From: Daphnia pulex
Lineage: Eukaryota > Arthropoda > Branchiopoda > Diplostraca > Daphniidae
DNA length: 64,000 nt
Reading direction: 5' to 3'
Assembly: GCF_021134715.1 (NCBI RefSeq)
Contig: NC_060026.1
Span: 9,973,001-10,037,000 of the forward strand
Positions 31,720 to 40,842 of the stretch are shown here, piece after piece. Position 1 is the first letter of the stretch; the number at the start of each line of letters is the position of its first letter. The position numbers were made by a program, and so were the translations under genes. Below the pieces are notes generated by a model. It was not told the origin of the DNA, did no database searches, and worked only from the letters and a program-made list of their open reading frames with translations.

Positions 31720-32885
31720 GCGAAGAGAATTACGAGAACATCTTCATTATAACTGATCTAAAATATGACGAGCGAACGAAGTTTGTCTAAAATAACGAGC
31801 AGACAATCATTCTTTTTCTTAAGAATTCTATTCAATAAAAATAACTGAATGCCAATCGTTAGTAATTTTATTATGTATAAGTTCACGCTGGGATACACAC
31901 TATAGGTTTGAAGAACATGTGCGATAAAGGTAAAACAAGAAAAAAACTTGGGCGCCGGAAGTAGATTTATTGCTGGAACACGACTCTGGTTTGTTCCTTC
32001 ACTTGGCGTAGAAACGGTCTTTTTGATGTCACTTATAAAGGAGAGTGGCAATCCTTCCCAATCCTGTAGAGAACGAAGTCGCCATGTTGGCCACACTCTA
32101 GAAGAAATCCATGCCAATCATTTGCCAGCCTGTTGGTATTTCTTCAGAGCGCGACGCATATCGTCTTCGGCCCGATCCATCATCGCCGTATCTTTCATCG
32201 CGGTCTCGTTCAGATTGGCTACCATTTGTTGGTACGACGGAATGTTGATGTTGAGAATCTTTTCTCGATCCAGATTTTTCCTTAGGTTCATCTCTTGCTG
32301 GCTCTTTACGCTGGTACACATTTTAAGTGCTTCCGTCGTCAAATTCATGACGTGCTCGAATTGGTAGACGACAGCTTTGGACACCAGGACGCTCTGAACG
32401 ACCGATTCCCGGATGCGACTTAATGGCGCCGGAAGGTAGTCCTGAACCACTTCTTTGCGGTTGAACCACAATTCGTCAGAGCCTGTAAAAAGTAATTTAA
32501 AAAAACAAACAAAAAATAATTAATTATTTCATAATTTCTCAATTTGTTTATCATTACCGTCTCGGCAATCGTATTTTTACGTCACAGAAGAGCAGTCACT
32601 AAGTGGCAGTTTCCCTATTGAGGACAACGTTTCCATCAGTAAGAGAACATAACGTGCCGCTAAATCTAAGTGAACTTCGGACAACTTTCCCGGCTCTCCA
32701 ATGTGTTTACCATCATCCGGGGGCCCTGAATTGGAAATAGAATAATTCAATAAAAAGAAAATGAAATAATTTTGAATTGTTTAACTCACTCCAAGATGCG
32801 CTGTAAATGTCCACTTCGTGCAGCTTGTAGTTAAGAGCTCTGGTTTCTTGGACGTCGAGGACGCTTTTTTTTACCAACAGACGGA
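31720..32885 (-). repeat. Right copy of the ~1.16-kb inverted duplication
   Basis: Reverse complement of 24350-25513. Outside its ends (inner GATGTAGCCAAG, outer GTGACCAATTC) the similarity to the left copy stops abruptly. Substitutions and one-base indels distinguish the copies. Confidence 0.93.
32100..32484 (-). pseudogene. Unrecognised coiled-coil exon (right copy)
   Basis: Inverted counterpart of 24753-25119, starting NELWFNRKEVVQDYLPAPL in minus-strand reading. Here the frame stays open from SRIRESVVQSVL through SYQQMVANLNETAMKD to AGK-stop, because TAC stands where the left copy has TAA. Both copies share the stop after AGK. A TAG at the downstream MDFF position is found only in this copy. 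The preceding convertase exon is repeated at about 32730-32870. The function is unknown. Confidence 0.6.
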
Positions 32886-33555
32886 CGTGACCAATTCATC
32901 ATATTTAGACGTGTCACAGAAAACGTATATCATTCTGTCCTCTAACAAATCCTCACAACGATGTAGTTGAACTCTAAACAATGGTGAAGGAATGCTATAA
33001 CATTCTCATCAATAACTGATCGACGATGACACCAATTTGATTCACTTCAACGTTCAATTGAAGCAAGAACAGAAAACATATGTTTTCGCTACTACATTTT
33101 ACAAGAAAAAAAGGGGTTTACGAGAAATGTAGGAAAATTTTTGTAAGCTCTCTTACCCCCTTTCGAAGTAATAATTTTAGACATAATTATAAGAATCGTT
33201 TCAATTTTGAATATATGTTTTGTGTAGGAGTTCCCGGCCGGAGTTTCATATACTTCCTGCAGTCTGGCTAATGATTATTGTTCGTGATTTCAAAGATAAC
33301 GATTCTGCTGCCAAGTTGTGTGCTACCCGACGTTTGGCTGCCTTCCGTTTGTTTTTCAGGTAAATGCTTATTCCGTGAACTAGCTATAGTATTTTGTGAG
33401 GCTTAAGGAAAAGTTAAGCCTTATTCAAAGAATTTAAATTATTGTAACAATGCAAAAGTTTCGATTTCAAACGAAACACTCAGGATAGTACGTGTGTAGC
33501 ACACGAGTTCATGGATTGTTTCCTGTTAATCTGTTTAATTCTCTTATTCTATTTA
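32886..33555. other. No certain gene; possible upstream THADA exon remnants
   Basis: About 670 bp, AT-rich. A block near 33229-33290 (EFPAGVS in one frame) could be a decayed exon preceding the THADA-like exons, but this is too short to claim. Confidence 0.35.
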
Positions 33556-35016
33556 GGCCATTCTTTCACCAGAGGTAGAAATAGGAAATGGAAAATTGTT
33601 CGCAATGACAATAAAGTCTCTGCTGGAGATAGCTTCCAATAGAAAAAAACCGAATGTCGGATTCATGCACTAAATGTTCTACGCAACCTCTACCGAGATT
33701 CTTGCCTCAATCAAGTGATTGCACCTTATGTTGCGGGAGGATTAATTTTATCAATAACTGGTTTTGAGGCTCCAGATTGGCCGGTAAGATTTTTAATGCG
33801 TTTTTTTTCTTCAAAATCAAACAATTTATTCTTCCATGAAAGGAACGTAATTAGTCTACACTGCTGTTCAGCGCCCTGATGACGCGCATTTTTGGAGTCC
33901 CAAAATCCGAAAAATAACTAAAAAAACTAACTAAAAACTAAAAAACAGTTTGACAGGTCGCGTTTTATTTCAGCTGTATCCATCACTATTTCTATTCTTA
34001 CTCGAGCGACTTGGCTCGTGTGTCACTGATATAGAAAATGATGGAATTCATCTTCATCCTTCATTGTTTCCAATGCTGAAGTTACTGGGAAGACTCCATC
34101 CCTCAACTTGCGAATTTTCTTATTCAGCATTTCAGTTGGAGCCATTCATTTCCCTAGTTCACGCCTGTGGATCTTCGCCCGTTCTAAAAACAAGGCAACT
34201 AGCTGCACAAGCTCTTACGCCTTTGTTGACGCCCACCACCTTAGCTTCTTTTTTGTCGGAATTCTTGGATTCGATTCCAACATGCACTTATCATAATGCA
34301 CTGCACGGGACTCTGCTATAGGTAAATGTCATGCATAAGACTGCCCAATTTGGGAAAAAGGATGCTGGGTACGTTTGTACATTGCATTCCTCTTATTTAT
34401 TTATTTATTTTTGTATTGATGCAGATTCATTATTTTGTGAAAGACGTGCACCAGTGGGTTGAAGCACATAATGTGTTTCAATCTTTAAATGATGGCACTG
34501 AAAAGATTGTTGGTTTGCTAAGCAGCTGTTGCCATCTCATCCGTTACGAAAGTTCTGAAATTCTCAAATTTCTTCTGGATTCTGGTATTTTTTTGGATTC
34601 CTCTATCAAGGACATTGTATTGCAGACGTGTCTAAGTGAACTTCAGTGTCGCAATCCGATATTTCACAGTGAACCTTTTTATCCACTTTCCTGTCAAAAG
34701 CTAACAGCTCTTGCAATGTCTGGCAGAAATTCAACCGACGTATGAGCTACTAAATCATCCGTTAGGCGAAGTGCGGATTGAGGTTCTTCGAAAATTGGAC
34801 TTAATCGATTCCACGCTGAAAACGATCACTTCCGATGAAAACGAATTTTTTAAATGCCGAACCAAAGCTTTGAGTCTTATTAGTCGTTTCAAATCCGACG
34901 ATAATCTTCTTGAATGGTTACTCAAACTCTATCGAGATGAAACTGATTTCTTAAAGCCTGCTTTTTTTTGCTATTTTTCAATCAAACTCATAGAAATCAC
35001 AGCGACACACCGATAG
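33556..35016 (+). pseudogene. THADA: THADA pseudogene (C-terminal exons, introns retained)
   Basis: THADA is a large HEAT/armadillo protein (regulator of tRNA 2'-O-methylation in yeast Trm732 relatives; binds SERCA in flies). Matching blocks in order: RIHALNVLRNLYRD (33658), GFEAPDWP with a GT donor at 33784, STLLFSALMTRIFGVPKSEK (33855), LYPSLFLFLLERLG (33970), HPSLFPMLKLLGRLHPS and LEPFISLVHACGSSPV, then an exon from 34425 (VKDVHQWVEAHN) and HPLGEVRIEVLRKLDLIDST (34758). Breaks: a frameshift before RIHALN, TAG at 33852-33854 replacing a residue of the RN-ST block, stops after SEK, and a frameshift near 34740. Introns are present, so it is a duplicated rather than retrocopied pseudogene. Confidence 0.85.
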
Positions 35017-35242
35017 CCGATTAGCGATAGGCTACCATTAATTTAGTAACTATATAGTACCTCCCATTAATACACCAGATAGAAATTGGTTTCTTTGGTT
35101 TATATTGGAAAACATGTTCTGAATCTTATTGATTTGCGTAGAAAAAAAGTGATAGTTTCTATATGATTTTGATTTTTTAGTTTATATAATGAAGTCCTTA
35201 GTTGGAAGTTAGAACTTAGAATATTTTTCCTAGTACTTAGGG

Positions 35243-35635
35243 ATGATAATTTTTGTTCCAGATATTGTTGTTATGTCTAGTGACGCTCCAACGACTAAGA
35301 ACTACCACGTTGATCGAACCAAAATTTTTAGCGTTGTTTTGCTCTCGGATAAAAAACACGTGTGCCTTGAACATGCGTGGTTTTTTTTTGTTTTTCTGGA
35401 TTTTGAACTCCGCATGGACGCCACTAAGCAACAGGAGAGGGACATGGACGCTGTTCTTCAACAACTAGACTTGAAACTACATTGCAAGATGGTTTTTCGC
35501 AGATCAAAGAGATTCGAGGTCAGTTGGCGTCTTTACATTTCTGCCCCGCAGAATTTGAAGGAATTTAAATTTGCAGAAATATTTAAGTTTCTTTATATTT
35601 TTAGAATACGACATTATTTCAATTTATCTGTTTGA
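35243..35635 (+). CDS. Unrecognised open frame between the two pseudogenes
   Basis: A 130-codon frame including KQQERDMDAVLQQLDLKLHC, with a helical middle and basic stretches. It is followed (35641-35880) by a second exon-like frame PRDVAKTFAEFDSVNNSAQA that contains a TAG. It may be the decayed 5' part of the DUSP11-like pseudogene or a separate remnant. No domain is recognised. Confidence 0.25.
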   Translation: MIIFVPDIVVMSSDAPTTKNYHVDRTKIFSVVLLSDKKHVCLEHAWFFFVFLDFELRMDATKQQERDMDAVLQQLDLKLHCKMVFRRSKRFEVSWRLYISAPQNLKEFKFAEIFKFLYIFRIRHYFNLSV

Positions 35636-35928
35636 ATTTCCAGCCCACGTGATGTTGCAAAAACTTTCGCAGAATTTGATTCAGTCAACAACTCGGCCCA
35701 GGCAATCCCGTCTAGTTCCCGTGACATCGTGATGAGTTATTATAATAAGGCTAATTGTGACTTGTCAAACACTGAAGGCTTACCTAATATTTAGCCATCA
35801 CAGGCAAAAAACTTTAAATCTGGCACCTCTGATACTGCAAAGTTGGCTGTTGGTCGAGGTATGTTTTTTTTTTAGATTTCGAGATCTTAAGAAGGATGCA
35901 AATTAGGGTTTTTGATATATACATTCAG

Positions 35929-36735
35929 GAAAAGGAAAAGCTCTACGCACCCAAAGTGATTGGACCAAAAATTACTTACCAATTTATCCTAATCCTGGAC
36001 AGGTTTATTGCAATTTCGCATTACTTTTGATTTTTAGATTCCGTAATTTCTAATTGCATTTTTATGAAGGTGGCTAAACTATACTTTTAATGGAGAACCT
36101 ATATTGGGATTACCAATTGTCGGGTGTAAAACTCCTTTGAAAGAGGTTTGACAACAAAATATTATTTGTATTTTTCTTGAAATCTCATTCCTCTTTTCAT
36201 TACGGGTTTTATTCTGCAATAACAATGTGGATATTCAGCAATGGTTTACACCAAAAAGCCTACTGGATAAGTTGCCAAATGTTGGCATTGTAATTGATCT
36301 AAGTGCCACAAGCAGATATTATGATCCCAAAGTCTTTGCTGATATAAATGTCAAGTATACAAAGGTTTTATGCGTAGGACAAGGAATTCCGAATGAGGGT
36401 TCAGTCGACAAGTAGAAACAGACTAATTATACAAACATTAAAATTTATTTCAGTAAGACTTTTGGTATTTAATGCAGATTCTTCAAACTAATGGACAATT
36501 TCTACACAGTCCTTAGTCACGTGGAAAACTTGTGGATTTACATTGTACTAATGGCATTAACCATTCTAATTTTTTAGTGGCCAAATACTTGATTCTGAGA
36601 AGAGGTTTCCAACCTGCTGATGCTTTGTCAGGTCTGTTAAGTTTTTTTCTTCACCTTTTTACCTCACCATTATTTTTTTTTCATTGTCATAGGTGTTAAT
36701 CAAGCTCGTGGACAACCCATGGAAAGGGTTACCTT
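35929..36735 (+). pseudogene. DUSP11/PIR1-type RNA 5'-phosphatase pseudogene
   Basis: PIR1 removes 5' phosphates from RNA using a Cys-based phosphatase loop of the form HCxxGxNR. Exons: 35929-36002 (SDWTKNYLPIYPNPGQ), 36070-about 36147 (NGEPILGLPIVGCKTPLKE), 36239-36410 (QWFTPKSLLDKL, NVGIVIDLSATSRYYDP), 36478-about 36630 and from 36692 (GVNQARGQPMER). The loop at 36541-36576 reads HCTNGINHSNFL: the nucleophile Cys remains but the phosphate-binding Arg is His. A one-base loss just before the loop and a phase error between the first two exons break the frame. A Ty3/Gypsy LTR starts right after the last matching codons. Confidence 0.82.
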
Positions 36736-36739
36736 CTGT

Positions 36740-36847
36740 TGTAACGTTGCCTCACTAGGTGGCTCACTGGTAGCTAGAGAGAGAAAGACGAAGCGCAATA
36801 CAGTAGTCTTAAACCGGCGTCTTATTGGTAGAGCCTCCATTACTACA
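36740..36847 (+). repeat. 5' LTR remnant of the Gypsy element
   Basis: Starts TGTAACGTTGCCTCACTAGG and ends TACTACA directly before the primer site. It is short for a Gypsy LTR (108 bp), so it is probably truncated at its 5' side. Confidence 0.6.
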
Positions 36848-36860
36848 TGGTGTCAGAAGT
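36848..36860 (+). promoter_or_regulatory. Gypsy primer-binding site
   Basis: TGGTGTCAGAAGT immediately follows the LTR. It is complementary to a tRNA 3' end with CCA, most like tRNA-Leu. Immediate adjacency to the LTR end supports the call. Confidence 0.7.
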
Positions 36861-36884
36861 AAATCCACAAATATCACAGCAATC

Positions 36885-37697
36885 ATGGCAGACTTTGGAA
36901 TCCGACCCCCATCGGCTTTTTATTTTGAAGATAGTGATCCAGCATCGCAGTGGGACTTGTGGAAGAATCAATTTAATTGGTTTTTAAGGCTACCAAAAAA
37001 GACAAGGAAGACGAAATGGTTCAAGTCAGCGTGCTGATCACGTGTTTGGGGATCGAAGGCGCAAGAATCTACGACTCATTTGTATTCGCCGATCAAGTTG
37101 ACAAATTGAAAATACTGCCAGTGTTGCGCGAATTTGACGGTCATTTTCGACCACAAAAAAGTGAAACTTTCGAAAGATTTAAGTTTGTTACGCGTAGACA
37201 AGCAGTTGATGAGCCGTTCGTGCAACTACGATACTCAAAGTGACTCGTTGTTGAGGGATCAGATTGTTGTTGGCATCATCGATAACGGCACTCGTGAACA
37301 ATTGCTGTCTCAGTCAACCCTATATTTGAAGAAGACTGTTAAGATTTGCCGAGCTCGTGAACCAGCGCGGAAACATGCAGTTCAGATGCAGTCGGGTGCG
37401 GAAGCTAGCCAAACACAGATAATAGTCAATTTGTTAAATGCAAATAGGCTTACATCAAGTTCGCAGAAGATCCAAAACCCCAAGGATGGTGGCTATATCA
37501 CCTCTTGCCGTTTCTGTGGAGGTCAGCACTCTCGTGGAAAATGCCCTGCATATGGCAAGTCTTGTGTAAAGTGCGGAAGAATCAATCATTTTGCCCAAGT
37601 CTGTGAGCAATCTTCCCAGCAGCAGTCATATCACGTCACGGCAAAACGATTCGACAACTCGGCGAAGAAAAGTCTGCAGCAGCAGACTCTTCAGTAA
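36885..37697 (+). pseudogene. Gypsy gag with zinc knuckles, frameshifted
   Basis: Begins MADFGIRPPSAFYFEDSDPA (ATG 36885). A one-base shift near 37000 moves it to the frame with VLITCLGIEGARIYDSFVF, and another shift near 37230 to RDQIVVGIIDNGTREQLL. Two zinc-knuckle-like motifs (CRFCGGQHSRGKC and CVKCGRINHFAQVC, 37507-37603) mark the nucleocapsid part. A stop at 37695 closes the frame. Gag packages the element RNA; this copy cannot make an intact product. Confidence 0.88.
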
Positions 37698-37799
37698 AAA
37701 AATTGCGATTCGCTACAAACTGAATCAGAGGTAACCGTTCGAGAATTTATTATATCATCAATTAGTAATTCGAAAAAGGATTACTCATGGTTTGTAACT

Positions 37800-40320
37800 G
37801 TGTCCATAGATGGCGTCCCAGTAGACTTTAAGGTAGACACAGGAGCACAGTGTAATGTATTGCCTCGGAACATTTTTGACAAAGTGGTTAAACTTAAACA
37901 GTTGACACCAGGCCCAAGAGTTACGGCATACAATAGACAACCAGTGCGCGTGTTGGACAGCAACAACTTGACGTGGTTTATAACAGTTGCCAATTTAAGA
38001 TTGGTTGTGTTTGGCTGAAGACGTGGATGTTCCCGTGTTGGGGTTGCCCTCCTGTAAAGCTCTCAATGTAGTTAAATTAGTTGACTCATTGCAAACTCCA
38101 ACAGTGAAAAGTGAAATAGTTCCTCATCAAGAAGTGTCGGTTTCTCCTTCACTGGCCAAATATGAATCGGTATTCAAAGGGATCGGCAGACTTCTAATGG
38201 AGCATCGCATTAAACTTCAACAGTCAGCAGTTCCTGTGGTGCGCCTAGCTCGGAGGATTCCGTTCAAGCCTAGTGATCCAGTCTTAGAGAAGTTGAGTGA
38301 AATGGAACAATTGGGCTTAATTGTGAAAGTCAGCGACCCGACTGATTGGGTAAGTCCTATGGTAGTGGCACGGAAGTCTAACGGTGACATCAGAATCTGT
38401 TTTGATCCAGCGGATCTAAATGGAGCAATCAAGCGGCAACATTATCAAGTCCCATCGGCCCAGAAAATAGTTTCCAGAATCGGAAAAGCGAAGTATTTCT
38501 CCACCTTGGATGCCACTTCGGGGTTTCTGCAAGTTCTCTTAGCCGACCAGTCTACTTCTCTCACAACAATGGCTACACCGTTTGGCCGATACAAGTTCTT
38601 ACGGTTGCCGTTTGGATTATCGTCAAGCCTTGAGGCTTATCAGCAGGTGACGGTCGATCTGTTTGGCGATTTACCTGGCGTTGAAGTCTACTTTGATGAC
38701 TTCTTTGTGTGGGGAGATACCATCGAGGAATATAACTCGCGATTAGAAGCTTTGTTTCAGCGTTGTGTAAAAGTGAACTTGAGACTCAATAAGAGCAAGT
38801 GCAAGTTTCTTCAGCCGGAATTGAAATATATTGGACACGATATTGGTGGTCAAACTCTGAAGCATAATCCGGAAAAATATTAGCAATTGTGTCGTTTCCA
38901 CGTCCTGAGAGCCAACAGGACATTCAACGATTTCTCGGCATGGTGAATTATCTAGCAAAATGTTGTCGTAGTTTTTCTGAAACAGTGGCACCATAGCGAG
39001 TGTTGTTGAAATCTGATGTTGAGTGGCAGTGGGATGCAAACTCGGACCAAATTTTTACCAAAGTGAAAGAGACCACATCAGCATTACCACTTTTGCGCTT
39101 GTTTGATTCAACACTTCCAGTACTCGTGTCGGTAGACGCATCACCGGTGGGAGTTGGAACAGTTCTATTACATGGTGGACAGCCCATTGAGTTTGCGTTG
39201 CGAACGTTGACAGACACACAACAAAGATATGCTCAAATTGAGAAAGAGCTACTTCGGTGCTAATCGGTCTACAGCGTTTTCATCAGTACGTGTTAGGACA
39301 AAAAGTGGTTGTGGAAACGGATCATAAGCCTCTTTTGGGCATCCTTAATAAGGCAATTGCATTATGCAGCCCACGAATTCAGCGGATGAGATTGTTGTTG
39401 CAAACATATGAGATTCAGCTCGTTTACAAGCCAGGAAAAGATTTACACATTGCTGATGCTCTAAGCCGTGCTAAAAATAATCGACAATTTGTGGAAGATT
39501 CGCATTTTAGCTACGAAAGTGTGAACTTGTTGGCCTTATCAGTGGTCTTAGCTCCGACTTCTCAGGAAAAATTTATTGCAGCAACGTTAGCAGATCCAAC
39601 ACTGCAAGCGGTCCTGTCATTTGTTCCAAACGGGTGGCCTGAACATCGAAAGAATTGCAATGCGGCAACCAAGTTGTTTTGGCAACACAGACATGACCTC
39701 AGTGAGTGCAACGGCTTGATACTCAAAGGCGAACAAATTGTAGTTCCTGCATCCCTACAGTCTGATGTTCTTAGACAAATTCATGACGGCCATTTAGGCA
39801 TCTCCATGTGCATCGAAAGAGCCAATTTAACGGTATACTGGCCTCGTTACATGGATCAAGTGAAAAATCTGGTGGAAGGGTGTGATAAATGTCAGGAACA
39901 TAGGCATTAAAATCCAGCACAGCCATCATATCCGGTTACGATTCCGGAATATCCATTTCAGAAAGTTGCCGCTGATTTATACGAAATTCGTGGAGTTCAT
40001 TATTTGTTGGTCGTAGATTACTTCAGCAAATGGCCTTGTGCAGTGCCTCAGAAAACTATCACTAGTGCGTCAGTGATTACTGAACTCAAGCGTTTCTTCA
40101 TTGATTTTGGTGTCCCGGAGCAACTTGTGTCGGATAACGGGAAAAAATTTGATTCCGCGGAGTTTCGTCAGTTCTGCAACGCTTTAAATATTCGTTCTAC
40201 AACCTCCAGCCCTGAATACCCTCGCTCCAATGGATTAGTGGAAAGGATGGTACAAACGGTAAAAGAGTATTTTATCAAATCTCAAAGTAAAGGAAAGACC
40301 CTATTAAATACATGCAGCCG
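37800..40320 (+). pseudogene. Gypsy pol: protease, RT, RNase H, integrase (several breaks)
   Basis: The protease retains VDTGAQCNVLPR (about 37830). The frame then shifts near 38010 into RT with MVVARKSNGDIRICFDPADL, LPFGLSSSLEAYQ and the active site VYFDDFF (about 38685), keeping both Asp. A TAG at 38881 interrupts it. RNase H follows in SVDASPVGVGTVLLHGGQPI and ETDHKPLLGILN (frame change near 39260). Integrase includes HDGHLGISMC and CDKCQEH, a stop at 39908, then VVDYFSKWP, LVSDNGKKF and RSNGLVERM. Sequence identity ends at about 40320. Confidence 0.88.
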
Positions 40321-40512
40321 CCGTCGTTTAGGTTTTACTGGAATAGCAACGCATCCACCTGCGCCACCACCACCGTCTGCACCTCCACCAGCGCCGCCAC
40401 CGGCCGCCGTGATCAATGTTTGAAGTTGACCCAAAATGGCCAGTAATTGAGCTTCCAAGGTGTCAATCTGGGTTCCAGCCTTTTGATTTGGGGTTATCTG
40501 ATGATATAACAC
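40290..40512 (-). repeat. Gly-rich coding-like repeat fragment of another element
   Basis: Minus-strand reading starts MLYHQITPNQKAGTQIDTLE, continues through a Gly/Ala tract (plus strand CCACCT/GCCGCCA units, 40356-40411) and ends with a basic PVKPKRRRLHV. It replaces the end of the Gypsy integrase, so it is probably the N-terminal coding end of another retroelement in the opposite orientation. The family is not recognised. Confidence 0.4.
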
Positions 40513-40524
40513 TTTTTTCGCTAC

Positions 40525-40645
40525 TGCGGAGATAGATAAAGATAATATATTGACAAAATTTAAAAAATATATAAAGATAAGATCAGATAAGATAAAGATA
40601 ATTTTTCGTGATAAATTTCTAAAGATAAGTAAAAGATAAGATAAA
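40525..40645. repeat. GATAA-rich low-complexity tract
   Basis: Repeated AGATAA and AAGATAAG units (for example AAGATAAGATCAGATAAG) over about 120 bp. This is a simple-sequence tract next to the palindrome at 40805. Confidence 0.8.
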
Positions 40646-40804
40646 ATACTTTATTTTTGAATTTATTGGAGAACATTGCAGGTTTGTAACTTAATGTTAC
40701 TAATTAATGTTAGAATTTACGGCCGTACTTGATCTTTAGTTTACGGCTTCGCAAAAACTCAAACTCTGCAAACTACTTTTGGTAACTACTGACCAAGCGT
40801 GGCA

Positions 40805-40842
40805 ATAAGTAGTTGCTGGGTGCACACCCAGCAACTACTTAT
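40805..40842. repeat. Perfect 18+2+18 bp palindrome
   Basis: ATAAGTAGTTGCTGGGTG is followed by CA and then the exact reverse complement of the arm. Such a strong hairpin in non-coding DNA often marks a small foldback transposon or the 3' end of a Helitron. No CTRR end or flanking element could be confirmed. Confidence 0.9.

Larger units (their letters stand above)
36740..40320 (+). mobile_element. Ty3/Gypsy retrotransposon, degraded and 3'-truncated
   Basis: A 108-bp LTR remnant (36740-36847, TGTAAC...ACA) is followed directly by a primer-binding site, gag, protease, RT, RNase H and integrase sequence on the plus strand, with several frame breaks. The sequence stops matching within integrase at about 40320, where a different Gly/Pro-rich repeat begins, and no 3' LTR is seen. 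It lies against the end of the DUSP11-like pseudogene. This is a dead copy. Confidence 0.9.

Noticed and set aside
33080..33271. 63-codon plus-strand frame upstream of the THADA exons
   Set aside because: AT-rich chance frame; the possible THADA-like residues are in another frame and too few to claim.
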